Position numbers and translations under genes: made by a program. DNA of 64,000 nt, from contig CANKZQ010000001.1 in the NCBI GenBank assembly GCA_947488345.1, positions 1,191,501-1,255,500 on the forward strand, given 5' to 3'. Below are positions 46,209 to 56,009 of this stretch, in pieces (the stretch's first letter is position 1; each line of letters opens with the position of its first letter). This DNA is from an uncultured Flavobacteriaceae bacterium (GTDB lineage Bacteria > Bacteroidota > Bacteroidia > Flavobacteriales > Flavobacteriaceae). The notes beneath the pieces are model-generated. The model was not told where the DNA came from. It saw only the letters and a program-made list of their open reading frames with translations, and did no database searches.

Positions 46209-47386
46209 GTTACAATATCAACGAAAAAGGGTATTACGGCGAATTTGGTGGTGCATATATTCCTGAAATGCTATATCCTAATGTAGAAGAATTGCGTCAG
46301 AATTATTTAAAAGTTATGGCAGAACCTTCGTTTCAAGAGGAATTCAACCAACTACTTAAAGATTATGTTGGCCGACCTTCACCGCTTTACTTTGCCAAAC
46401 GCTTGAGTAAAAAATACAAGACTAAAATTTACTTAAAACGAGAAGATCTCAACCATACCGGGGCACATAAAGTGAACAATACTATTGGTCAGATTTTAAT
46501 GGCACAACGGTTGGGTAAAAAACGTATCATCGCCGAAACTGGAGCTGGTCAGCATGGTGTAGCCACGGCTACTGTTTGCGCTTTAATGGGTATGGAATGT
46601 ATCGTGTACATGGGTGAAATCGACATTGCACGACAAGCTCCGAATGTAGCCCGAATGAAAATGTTGGGTGCCACAGTCATTCCTGCGTTGTCAGGTAGCA
46701 GAACTTTGAAAGATGCTACGAATGAAGCCATTCGTGATTGGATCAACAATCCTGTGGATACCCATTATATTATTGGGTCTGCTATTGGACCACATCCTTA
46801 TCCCGATATGGTGACGAAATTTCAATCGATTATTTCAGAGGAAATAAAATCACAATTAAAAGAAAAGGAAGGTACCGAAAATCCAGACTATGTCATAGCA
46901 TGCATCGGAGGTGGAAGTAATGCCGCAGGTACTTACTATCATTTTTTAGAAAACGAAGACGTTGGAATCATTGCCGTTGAAGCTGCCGGAAAAGGCATTC
47001 ATTCAGGTGAAAGTGCTGCCACATCGGTGTTAGGAAAAGAAGGGATTATTCATGGTTGCAAAACCTTGTTAATGCAAACCGATGACGGACAAATAACTGA
47101 GCCCTATTCCATTTCGGCAGGTTTAGATTATCCGGGAGTTGGGCCGTTACATTCTCATTTATACAGAACAGGAAGAGGCGAATTTTATTCAGCAACCGAT
47201 GATGAAGCGATGCAAGCTGGCCTAGAATTGGCAAAATTAGAAGGTATTATTCCTGCAATTGAAACAAGTCACGCTTTAGCCGTTTTTAACTACAAGACAT
47301 TCAAACCAGACGATATAGTTGTTATAAGTCTTTCTGGTCGCGGTGATAAAGATTTGAATAATTATATCGAGTATTTTAATTTATAA
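46205..47386 (+). CDS. trpB: tryptophan synthase beta subunit
   Basis: GYYGEFGGAYIPEML; KREDLNHTGAHKVNN; ETGAGQHGVATAT. Confidence 0.97.
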   Translation: MSYNINEKGYYGEFGGAYIPEMLYPNVEELRQNYLKVMAEPSFQEEFNQLLKDYVGRPSPLYFAKRLSKKYKTKIYLKREDLNHTGAHKVNNTIGQILMAQRLGKKRIIAETGAGQHGVATATVCALMGMECIVYMGEIDIARQAPNVARMKMLGATVIPALSGSRTLKDATNEAIRDWINNPVDTHYIIGSAIGPHPYPDMVTKFQSIISEEIKSQLKEKEGTENPDYVIACIGGGSNAAGTYYHFLENEDVGIIAVEAAGKGIHSGESAATSVLGKEGIIHGCKTLLMQTDDGQITEPYSISAGLDYPGVGPLHSHLYRTGRGEFYSATDDEAMQAGLELAKLEGIIPAIETSHALAVFNYKTFKPDDIVVISLSGRGDKDLNNYIEYFNL

Positions 47387-47388
47387 TT

Positions 47389-48153
47389 ATGAACAGAATA
47401 CAACAGAAATTACACGAACATAAAAAACTATTATCGATCTATTTTACTGCGGGGTATCCAACTCTAAACGATACGGTAACAGTCATTGAAAATTTAGAGA
47501 AAGCTGGTGTCGATATGATAGAAATTGGCTTGCCCTTTAGTGATCCTTTAGCAGATGGACCGACCATCCAAGCCAGTTCAACGCAAGCTCTAAAAAATGG
47601 CATGACAACAACAGTACTTTTTGAACAACTAAAAGACATTCGTAAGACCGTCACGATTCCTCTAATTGCCATGGGTTATTTCAATCCTATGCTTCAGTAT
47701 GGTGTGGAAGCCTTTTGTGCAAAGTGCAAGGAAATTGGTATCGACGGCCTTATAATTCCTGATTTACCCGTAGACGTATATCAAGAAGAGTATCAGACCA
47801 TTTTTGAAAAATATGGTTTGATCAACGTGTTTTTAATTACACCTCAAACCAGTGATGAACGTATTCGTTTTATTGATTCTGTTTCAAACGGATTCATTTA
47901 TATGGTGAGTTCGGCGAGTACCACCGGAGCAAAATCAGGGTTTGGCAATGCACAAAGCAATTATTTCGAAAGAATCGCCGCTATGAATTTAAAAAATCCT
48001 CAAATTGTGGGATTCGGAATTTCAAACAAGCAAACGTTTCAGCAAGCTACACAACAAGCAAGAGGTGCCATTATAGGAAGTGCTTTTATAAAACACATTT
48101 CGACAAATGGTATTGCTAACCTTGATCAATTTGTGAATCCTATTATAAGTTAA
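47389..48153 (+). CDS. trpA: tryptophan synthase alpha subunit
   Basis: FTAGYPTLNDT; IEIGLPFSDPLADGPTIQ. Confidence 0.96.
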   Translation: MNRIQQKLHEHKKLLSIYFTAGYPTLNDTVTVIENLEKAGVDMIEIGLPFSDPLADGPTIQASSTQALKNGMTTTVLFEQLKDIRKTVTIPLIAMGYFNPMLQYGVEAFCAKCKEIGIDGLIIPDLPVDVYQEEYQTIFEKYGLINVFLITPQTSDERIRFIDSVSNGFIYMVSSASTTGAKSGFGNAQSNYFERIAAMNLKNPQIVGFGISNKQTFQQATQQARGAIIGSAFIKHISTNGIANLDQFVNPIIS

Positions 48154-48187
48154 TTTAAAAATTCGTTCACTTACGTGAAGGATGTAT

Positions 48188-48643
48188 ATGGCACTCAACA
48201 TTGTTTTAATAGAACCTGAAATTCCGAATAATACTGGAAATATAGGTCGCCTTAGTTTAGCAACTGGCTCCAATTTGCATTTGGTAAAACCTTTTGGTTT
48301 TGAAATTACCGATGCTCGCTTGAAACGAGCTGGTCTTGACTATTGGCAACACCTTAATATCACCACCTACGAATCTATCGAAGACTTTTTTCGAATTAAT
48401 AAAGAGCAACAAATGGTCTTCCTTTCCAGTCATGGAAAAAAAACACATTGGTCAATTAATTTTACCGATAATCTATTTCTTGTTTTTGGAAAAGAATCTG
48501 TTGGATTACCGAAAACTATTACAGACCATAATAAAGAGAATCTTTTTAAAATTCCTATGTTTAGTGAACATATTAGAAGCCTTAATTTAGCGAATGCTGT
48601 GAGTATCGTTGTTTATGAAGGTCTCAAGCAACTATCAATATAA
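48188..48643 (+). CDS. trmL: tRNA (cytidine(34)-2'-O)-methyltransferase
   Basis: SPOUT MTase: ALNIVLIEPEIPNNTGNIGRL; LVFGKESVGLP; RSLNLANAVSIVVYE. Confidence 0.9.
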   Translation: MALNIVLIEPEIPNNTGNIGRLSLATGSNLHLVKPFGFEITDARLKRAGLDYWQHLNITTYESIEDFFRINKEQQMVFLSSHGKKTHWSINFTDNLFLVFGKESVGLPKTITDHNKENLFKIPMFSEHIRSLNLANAVSIVVYEGLKQLSI

Positions 48644-48644
48644 A

Positions 48645-49187
48645 ATGAGCATATTACAACTATCCGAAACACTCTCGTTACACCCCATTTCATTGAATGA
48701 TGCCGAACAACTAAAACAATTAATGCATCGTATTTACCCACCTGCGTACAAGCATCTATGGGAAGATAACGGGCAGTGGTATGTAGAAGAAACCTTTAAC
48801 AAAGGCCAACTTGAAAAAGAATTGGCCGATACCAAAGGTTTTTACTATTTTGTTAAATTCGAACAAGAAATAATTGGTATTTTGCGCTTAGTGCAGGACT
48901 ATGATTTGACGGATGTACCTGCTTTAAAAGGCACCAAACTGCATCGCATTTACCTCGATCCGAAAACACATGGAAAAGCGATTGGTACATTTTTAATGGA
49001 TTGGGTCGCAGAACAAGCACTAAAAAACGGCTCTAAATTATTATGGTTAGAAGCCATGGATACACAAGAACAAGCGCTGCAGTTTTATAAAAAAAGAGGC
49101 TATATTATTAGTAGTGATTTTCGCTTAACTTTTGAATTAATGCATGACCATTTAAGAGGCATGCATACCATGTATAAATTGCTTTAA
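48645..49187 (+). CDS. GNAT family N-acetyltransferase
   Basis: LHRIYLDPKTHGKAIGTFLMDWVAEQALKNGSKLLWLEAMDTQEQALQFYKKRGY. Confidence 0.88.
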   Translation: MSILQLSETLSLHPISLNDAEQLKQLMHRIYPPAYKHLWEDNGQWYVEETFNKGQLEKELADTKGFYYFVKFEQEIIGILRLVQDYDLTDVPALKGTKLHRIYLDPKTHGKAIGTFLMDWVAEQALKNGSKLLWLEAMDTQEQALQFYKKRGYIISSDFRLTFELMHDHLRGMHTMYKLL

Positions 49188-49198
49188 CAAAAAATCAT

Positions 49199-49564
49199 AT
49201 GAAGCTATTTTTTAAAATTTTAAGTGTTCTGTTTGCTGTATTATTTCTGGTTTCAGCAGGCTTACAATACAATGATCCAGATCCGATGTTGTGGATCGTA
49301 ATTTGGGGCATCGCAGCCGTACTCTCCATCTTATTTTTCTATGATAAGATTTCTTCGTCCGTGTTGTTCATTATAGGGATAGTTTCCTTTATTGGTTTTT
49401 TAAGCTTGTTTCCTTCTAATTTTCAAGGCTTTGGCTTGGAAGATGGTGACATAACTACTGTAGAACTAGCTAGAGAAGCGGTCGGACTCTTAATCATAGC
49501 GCTTGTACTATTTATGTATGCCTTTAGAATCAGATATCTCGAAAAGAAACAAACAAAGAACTAA
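49199..49564 (+). CDS. TMEM220-like transmembrane protein
   Basis: SAGLQYNDPDPMLWIVIWGIAAV, four TM segments. Confidence 0.75.
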   Translation: MKLFFKILSVLFAVLFLVSAGLQYNDPDPMLWIVIWGIAAVLSILFFYDKISSSVLFIIGIVSFIGFLSLFPSNFQGFGLEDGDITTVELAREAVGLLIIALVLFMYAFRIRYLEKKQTKN

Positions 49565-49602
49565 GCTTTTCTATAGCTTATAAATTCATGATTAATATAC
49601 AA

Positions 49603-50049
49603 TCAAGGATTTGTCCAATAATCTACAACAAACACCTTTTCTAAATCGTTCTTCAGGCTTGCTACAAAGGCTTGATGCTCGGGGTGAGGTGTATAAATAG
49701 AATCTCTATCTTCCTCTGATGCGAATGTTAGCATATAACAGTGTGTAAACCCTTGATGAAAATCTTCTGGACTATCATTAATACCCCATTCAAAATCTTT
49801 GATTACCGAGATAGCATTGGGTAATGCATTAAAAGCTTCGTTCAATTTATTGACGCTTTCTTCACTCGCTTCATCTTTAAATTTAAATAGAACAACATGT
49901 CTAAGCATTTTTTCTTTTATTTCTGTTTTTTCCATTTTCGTTTCTTTGTTTTCGACCACCTCATTTTCCTGATTATTCTTTTCTGCACATGAAAAGGAGG
50001 TGAAAATTACCAATAAATAGATGAGGATACTTTGTTTTTTTTGATGCAT
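49603..50049 (-). CDS. Dabb (stress-responsive A/B barrel) family lipoprotein
   Basis: LRHVVLFKFKDEASEESVNKLNEAF; FTHCYMLTFASEEDRDSYTPHPEH-like; lipobox FSCAE. Confidence 0.85.
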   Translation of the reverse strand: MHQKKQSILIYLLVIFTSFSCAEKNNQENEVVENKETKMEKTEIKEKMLRHVVLFKFKDEASEESVNKLNEAFNALPNAISVIKDFEWGINDSPEDFHQGFTHCYMLTFASEEDRDSIYTPHPEHQAFVASLKNDLEKVFVVDYWTNP

Positions 50050-50086
50050 TGTTTCTCTTGTTGTTTAAATTAAATATGAATGTTTA

Positions 50087-50881
50087 TTAGAATATTCCTC
50101 CTGTACTTCCGCCGTCAACCTTAATGGCCGCGCCATTTGTTGCAGAAGCCAACGGACTTGTTAAATAGGTAATTGTACTGGCGACTTCTTCAACGGAAGC
50201 GAAGCGTTGTAATAATGAATTCGTTCGAACCGTTTTGAAAAAATTAGCTTCCACTTCTTCCATGGTTTTGTTCTCTTTTCGAGCAACCTCATCTAAAAAC
50301 GATTCAGCACCTTCCGATAAGGTTGACCCTGGTAGTATAGAATTCACAGTAACATTAGTTCCTTTGGTCAATTCTGCAAGGCTTCTTGCAATAGAAAGCA
50401 TTGCCGTTTTAGTCATACTGTATGCCATCAAATCGGGTGGTACCAAGGTGGCACATTCGCTAGATATAAATAGAATACGTCCCCAATTTTTTTCGAGCAT
50501 CTTTGGTAATACCTGACGAGATAAACGCATGCCACTCATAACATTAATTTCAAACTGTTCGTACCATTCTTCGTCCTTTGTATCAAAAAAAGAATTCGGT
50601 TTATAAATACCAACATTATTAATGAGTATGTCTATATCATTTAGCTTGCTTAAAACCGAAGTAACGTCTTTTTTATTCGCAAAATCTCCAGCGATACCGC
50701 TCATCGTACTCTTCGGAAACTCTTGGTGTAATTGATGCAATGCTGTATCGACACTTTCTTGTGTTCTCCCATTTATGATAACAGCAGCACCTTCTCGCAA
50801 CAAGGATTTCGCTGTTGCGAATCCGATTCCTTTTGTGGAGCCAGAAATAAAGGCCGTTTTATCTTGCAATTGTAAGTTCAT
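50087..50881 (-). CDS. SDR family oxidoreductase
   Basis: AFISGSTKGIGFATAKSLL; YSMTKTAMLSIARSLAEL; VDGGSTGGIF. Confidence 0.92.
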   Translation of the reverse strand: MNLQLQDKTAFISGSTKGIGFATAKSLLREGAAVIINGRTQESVDTALHQLHQEFPKSTMSGIAGDFANKKDVTSVLSKLNDIDILINNVGIYKPNSFFDTKDEEWYEQFEINVMSGMRLSRQVLPKMLEKNWGRILFISSECATLVPPDLMAYSMTKTAMLSIARSLAELTKGTNVTVNSILPGSTLSEGAESFLDEVARKENKTMEEVEANFFKTVRTNSLLQRFASVEEVASTITYLTSPLASATNGAAIKVDGGSTGGIF

Positions 50882-50917
50882 AAAGTATTATTTCAATTAA
50901 AAATATAGTGATCTAAC

Positions 50918-51901
50918 TTACCAGTTTTTTAGACCTAATAGTTTTTCACCTAAGGGTGATAATTCGGCTTGTTTATACTTCGTTTGTTCCCAATTTCTTG
51001 GATCACCTGGAAAAGCATATCCTTCAGGGGCAATCCTATTTTTCCAAGAATTCACACGCCAATCACGCAACGCTTTGTTATCTTCCTCAGCTGGCATCAT
51101 CGAAATATATTGCGCAATACGCACTTTATCTTTCGATAGGTTTTTTCGAATCCCATGGGGTTCGGTACTATTAAAAATAAGGAGATCTCCAGCTTCCATG
51201 GTCACTTTGACAATTTTATCTTTTAAATCCGATATATCTGGTTGAAATCGATCACGATCTGTTGGTTGACTTAATTTCCAAGTATCATAATTTCTATATA
51301 ACCATGGAATACACTGAAAGCCTCCCATTTGCTCATCTAATTGATCTGCCAAAGCCAATACACCTTGTACATTTTGCGGTTTTGTTTCGGGGTCATAATC
51401 CCAATGAATAAAACCTTTGGTACTTTGACCTTCACGAACAGGAAAATTCAAATTTGCACGATCTATCGTCACCCATAATTTTTCGGTGCCCCATACATCA
51501 ACAAAAGCATCATACACTCTTTGAACTTGTCTATTATTCCATAAATGTTGATTATTATATACTTCCACCATACCGGTACCAGCCAATTCTTTCATTTGCA
51601 TTTCGGCGCGTGGCGGTGCATACCATGTTTCAGGGTCATTGGGTTTTTTTTCGTCGAATTCCCATATAAAATCAGCGGTAGCTTTTGCTTGCTCTTTGGG
51701 CACTGCATTTTTAATTATAATATATCCATTGTGTTTCCAAAATGCCCAATCTTCTTCACTTAATACTCGAAGAGGTTTCCCATTTGATCTATCATTTAAT
51801 TGGATGCTGCTCGAAGTAGCCGTAGAAGGATTTCCCGGAATGTCTTCATGAGCAGTATTTGCCATTTTCACTGGTGCCATTGTTCTCTTTTCATTTTTCA
51901 T
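50918..51901 (-). CDS. phytanoyl-CoA dioxygenase (PhyH) family protein
   Basis: HNGYIIIKNAVPKEQA; FIHWDYD (HxD); EAGDLLIFNSTEPHGIRKN. Confidence 0.85.
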   Translation of the reverse strand: MKNEKRTMAPVKMANTAHEDIPGNPSTATSSSIQLNDRSNGKPLRVLSEEDWAFWKHNGYIIIKNAVPKEQAKATADFIWEFDEKKPNDPETWYAPPRAEMQMKELAGTGMVEVYNNQHLWNNRQVQRVYDAFVDVWGTEKLWVTIDRANLNFPVREGQSTKGFIHWDYDPETKPQNVQGVLALADQLDEQMGGFQCIPWLYRNYDTWKLSQPTDRDRFQPDISDLKDKIVKVTMEAGDLLIFNSTEPHGIRKNLSKDKVRIAQYISMMPAEEDNKALRDWRVNSWKNRIAPEGYAFPGDPRNWEQTKYKQAELSPLGEKLLGLKNW

Positions 51902-51921
51902 GGTTGTCTAATTTTATACCA

Positions 51922-51929
51922 CAAATATA
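51922..51929 (-). promoter_or_regulatory. candidate -7 element (TATATTTG, minus) of the PhyH operon
   Basis: Minus-strand match to TAnnTTTG, 20 nt upstream of the PhyH start. Confidence 0.5.
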
Positions 51930-51957
51930 GAAGTGCAAGCAGGTAGCATTCAACCTT

Positions 51958-51988
51958 AATATTGATAAAAATTTGAACAATATTGATA
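51958..51988. promoter_or_regulatory. 10-bp direct repeats AATATTGATA with 21-bp period, putative AraC-type operator
   Basis: AATATTGATA at 51958-51967 and 51979-51988 between divergent PhyH and AraC genes. Confidence 0.6.
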
Positions 51989-52037
51989 TTTTATGTCAAA
52001 AAAGCGTGTTATGATAGTAATTTAGTTAAATTTAAAG

Positions 52038-52886
52038 ATGAAAGTACAATTAGAATCCATAGATCAAGATAGTAAAAGTCCGTTTCGATTGTTACACAAT
52101 CCTAACTTAAGTGCTCTATTTTATTGGCACTTTCATCCAGAATATGAATTGGTATACATCGAGGGAGCCAACGCCACACGTCATGTGGGCAATCATATTT
52201 CAAATTTTGAACAAAGTGACTTGGTCTTTATCGGTTCGAATATCCCACATCTCAACTTTGACTACGGCGTAAAAACCGCTTATAAAAAAGATGTATTGCA
52301 TATCAAACCTTCTTTTAAAAACAATGTGTTGCATGAAACCCCTGCATTTTTAAAAATTGTTCAGTTATTCGAAAAGTCACAATATGGATTGGCCTTTTTT
52401 GGTGAAACAAAAAAAATCGTTGGTAAGCGATTGATGCAGCTTCATGCCTTACCTCCATTTGATCGCTATATAGAAATACTAGCTATTTTGAAGTTATTGG
52501 CCGAAAGTGATGACTATGAGTTGTTGCATGAACAACCTTTTATCAATACATACAATACCAAGGAACAACAACGTATTCGACAATTATATGCCTTTATAGA
52601 TGAGCATTATACACGTAAAATCAATCTCGACGAAGTCGCATCATTATGTAATCTAAGCAAGCCTGCTTTTTGCAGATACTTTAAAAAGAATACTGGCAAT
52701 ACATTTGTAGGGTTTTTAAATGAATATAGAATTAGTCAAGCGAAGCGTTTGTTACTCATGGGCATGAATGTAAGTGAAACCTGTTATGCTTGTGGGTTCG
52801 ATAGTCTTTCTTACTTTAACAGAACTTTTAAAAGCATTACCGATGAAAACCCGAGTACCTTTAAAAAGAAACAATCGTTCTTATAA
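52038..52886 (+). CDS. AraC family transcriptional regulator (cupin plus HTH)
   Basis: FYWHFHPEYELVYIEG cupin; INLDEVASLCNLSKPAFCRYFKKNTG...ACGFDSLSYFNRTFK. Confidence 0.93.
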   Translation: MKVQLESIDQDSKSPFRLLHNPNLSALFYWHFHPEYELVYIEGANATRHVGNHISNFEQSDLVFIGSNIPHLNFDYGVKTAYKKDVLHIKPSFKNNVLHETPAFLKIVQLFEKSQYGLAFFGETKKIVGKRLMQLHALPPFDRYIEILAILKLLAESDDYELLHEQPFINTYNTKEQQRIRQLYAFIDEHYTRKINLDEVASLCNLSKPAFCRYFKKNTGNTFVGFLNEYRISQAKRLLLMGMNVSETCYACGFDSLSYFNRTFKSITDENPSTFKKKQSFL

Positions 52887-52976
52887 ATACTAAGAAACAA
52901 TTATTGCTTATCTTGTATTTTATTAGATAATACCTTCTAAAGAAACTTATTAGCAGATAAAATCTATACCATAATT

Positions 52977-53456
52977 ATGAGAACATTTATATACTTAATC
53001 ATATTCGTTTTTTTGGGATTAAATACTATAAGTGCTCAAAAAGAATTATCTAAAAAAGAAATCAGAAAACAAAGAAAAATAGAGCAACTCCAAACCTATA
53101 TAAATAAACCGAAGTTTCGATTTGTTTCAACTACTATATCGACATCAACTGGCAAAAGAATGGCATCTCGAGGAGGATTAATAGATATCAACGCAGACAC
53201 CGGAATGTTTCTAGAGATGTTAATCCCAGATATTAATAATAACATTGAAATTTTGACATTAGAATTTGATTTAGAAAGCTATATGATCATCGGTTTTTTA
53301 AAAGACGATAATCTCAAAATTTTCTTTTCGGGTGATATTAAGGGTAAAAAATGGAAATTCAAATTTAACGTGCAAAAATCTGGTCGTGCAACAATGCAAA
53401 TAACTGGTATGTATGGTCTCATACTTAATTATGAAGGACGGATATCTTCATTCTAA
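52977..53456 (+). CDS. DUF4251-like secreted protein
   Basis: Signal peptide; KFRFVSTTISTSTGKRMASRGGLIDINADTG ... FSGDIKGKKWKFKFNVQKSGRATMQI. Confidence 0.65.
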   Translation: MRTFIYLIIFVFLGLNTISAQKELSKKEIRKQRKIEQLQTYINKPKFRFVSTTISTSTGKRMASRGGLIDINADTGMFLEMLIPDINNNIEILTLEFDLESYMIIGFLKDDNLKIFFSGDIKGKKWKFKFNVQKSGRATMQITGMYGLILNYEGRISSF

Positions 53457-53563
53457 ACTTCCCTTAAAAAGGGGATAACCAAAATCGAGAAAATAGTCAT
53501 CAAATTTAAACCACAAATAATCTGTTGTCATTCATTTCAAAAAAATAGTAAATTCAATTACTT

Positions 53564-54439
53564 ATGACGAAACTAGTTAAATCATATATATTAATAATAG
53601 TAGGTCTCATTTTTCTATTCTATCTCATTTTTCATTTTCGAAAAGGCACAGATGATGTTCCTAAAGAAAAGGAAGCTCTTGATTTAAGTACAACATATAA
53701 TTCTTTGGTTTGGTCTGACGAATTTGATGGCGAAGGGTCCATTAACCGAGAGAAATGGTTTCATCAAACGAAGCTTCCTCCGGGAGGCAGTTGGTGGGGT
53801 GGTTTAATTCAACATTATACTGATAAGGTTACTAATTCATACGTTAAAAATGGGTATTTGAATTTAGTCGCTAAAAAAGAAACCTACGACGATCAAGGAG
53901 AAATAAAACAATATACCGCTGCAAGATTAAATTCAAAATTTGCTTTTACCTACGGTCGGATAGAAATCCGTGCAAAGCTCCCTGCAGGCATAGGAACATG
54001 GCCAGCGATTTGGATGCTCAATAAAAACATTGACGAAGACGGTGCGTATTGGGATAATCTAGGTTTTGGAACGACTAAATGGCCGTCATGCGGAGAAATT
54101 GATATCCTTGAACATTGGGGTAAAAATCAAGATTATATTTCTAGTGCCTTACACAATGCTTCAAGTTATGGCTATAAAGTTAAAAACGTTGGTGGTCAAA
54201 AAATAAAAGATGCATCAACTAAATTTCATATATACTCGCTCGAATGGTCTGAAGAAAAAATGATATTTTCAATTGATGGAATAGAACATTTTAGGTACCA
54301 ACCGGCTGTTAAGAATTCTGAAACTTGGCCCTATGATTCTGACTATTATTTACTATTAAATATTGCCATAGAACCAGATATTGATCCTAATTTCATCGAA
54401 AGTCCGATGGTGGTAGATTATATCAGAATTTATCAATAA
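53564..54439 (+). CDS. glycoside hydrolase family 16 protein
   Basis: SLVWSDEFDGEGSINREKW; catalytic CGEIDILEHWG; GTWPAIWML. Confidence 0.93.
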   Translation: MTKLVKSYILIIVGLIFLFYLIFHFRKGTDDVPKEKEALDLSTTYNSLVWSDEFDGEGSINREKWFHQTKLPPGGSWWGGLIQHYTDKVTNSYVKNGYLNLVAKKETYDDQGEIKQYTAARLNSKFAFTYGRIEIRAKLPAGIGTWPAIWMLNKNIDEDGAYWDNLGFGTTKWPSCGEIDILEHWGKNQDYISSALHNASSYGYKVKNVGGQKIKDASTKFHIYSLEWSEEKMIFSIDGIEHFRYQPAVKNSETWPYDSDYYLLLNIAIEPDIDPNFIESPMVVDYIRIYQ

Positions 54440-54530
54440 TAATTATTGAATACAGAATTAAACAATTACTTATAGCATGACCTAAGGTTGAACAAAAATA
54501 AATAGTAAATTAGAGGCTAACTTCTTTCTC

Positions 54531-56009
54531 ATGAAAAAACTAGCCATTCTTAGTTTGTTATTGACCACGACAATAGCATTCTCTCAAAATTTTGATTCAA
54601 AACTAAAACCAGCATTACTTGAATTAAAAGAATTTATTGCTATTCCGAATGATGCGTTAATACCTTCTGATATCCTTAAAAATATTGACTGGCTAGATCA
54701 ACAATTTAGAAAAAGAGGGTTTATAACTAAAGTCTTAAAAACTGAGGGACAACCACTCTTTTTTGCGGAACTTCCAAAGAGAAAAAAAGCGAAAACGATG
54801 CTGTTTTATATGCATCTCGATGGACAATCTGTAGATCCCTCAAAATGGCATCAAGAAAATCCATATAAAGCCGTTTTAAAAACCCAAAATGGTCAAAATT
54901 GGAATACCATTGAATGGTCGAAACTAGATACCAATATCTCTGAATCTTGGCGTATTTTTGGTAGGTCTGCTTCAGATGATAAAGGCCCCATTGTAATGTT
55001 ATTGCAAGCAATAGATTTGCTCAAAGAAAATACTCAAAAAATCCCATATAATGTAAAAGTCATTTTAGATAGTGAAGAAGAAAAAGGAAGTAAGCCCTTG
55101 CCAAAAGCAGTGAAGAAGCATCGCGATGTATTAGCCGCAGATTATTTAATAATTAACGATGGGCCATTACATGCTTCTGACAATCCGACCATGGTATTCG
55201 GTTGTCGCGGAATTACGACCATTAATCTCACAACTTATGGGCCCATAAAGCCTCAACACAGTGGTCATTATGGAAACTATGCTCCAAATCCTGGATTTCG
55301 ACTAGCAGAGTTATTATCAACCTTCAAAGATGAGAAGGGTAAGGTGGTTATTGATGGTTATTATGATGGCATTTCAATTGATGATACCACCTTCAAAATT
55401 TTAAAGAGCGTTCCCGATAACCAGGCTCAAATTTTAGAAAATCTAGCTGTTAAAAATCCCGAATCAGTTGGAAGGTTTTATCAGGAAGCACTACAATATC
55501 CGTCACTAAATATTCGTGGTTTGTCTTCGGGTTGGACCGGAAAAAAAGCACGAACTATTGTACCCGAAAGCGCCACTGCGGCTATAGATATTCGTTTAGT
55601 TCCAGAAAGTGATGGTAATAGATTAAAAGAATTAATAAAAGAGCATATCAAAATGCAAGGATATTATATTACTGACAAAGTGCCAACATTAGAAGAACGA
55701 AAAAAATATGACAAAATTATTACATTCGAGAGCGGAGGCGTAACCAATCCTTTTAGAACCAATTTGGACGTTCCATTTGCATCTTGGTTAGAAAATACCC
55801 TCGATGATGAAAGATTAGTGAAAATTAGAATTATGGGAGGTACCGTGCCAATTGCTTCTTTTATTAATGAATTAAACATTCCGGCCATCATTATTCCTAT
55901 GGTAAACCCTGATAACAATCAGCACAGTCCTAATGAAAATTTAAAAGTTAAGAACATAAAATACGGAATACAGACTTTTTACAAAATACTAAGCGCCAAG
56001 TTGAACTAA
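54531..56009 (+). CDS. M20/M25/M40 family metallopeptidase
   Basis: MLFYMHLDGQSVDPSKW; GRSASDDKGPIVMLLQAIDLL; LDSEEEKGSKPL. Confidence 0.88.
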   Translation: MKKLAILSLLLTTTIAFSQNFDSKLKPALLELKEFIAIPNDALIPSDILKNIDWLDQQFRKRGFITKVLKTEGQPLFFAELPKRKKAKTMLFYMHLDGQSVDPSKWHQENPYKAVLKTQNGQNWNTIEWSKLDTNISESWRIFGRSASDDKGPIVMLLQAIDLLKENTQKIPYNVKVILDSEEEKGSKPLPKAVKKHRDVLAADYLIINDGPLHASDNPTMVFGCRGITTINLTTYGPIKPQHSGHYGNYAPNPGFRLAELLSTFKDEKGKVVIDGYYDGISIDDTTFKILKSVPDNQAQILENLAVKNPESVGRFYQEALQYPSLNIRGLSSGWTGKKARTIVPESATAAIDIRLVPESDGNRLKELIKEHIKMQGYYITDKVPTLEERKKYDKIITFESGGVTNPFRTNLDVPFASWLENTLDDERLVKIRIMGGTVPIASFINELNIPAIIIPMVNPDNNQHSPNENLKVKNIKYGIQTFYKILSAKLN

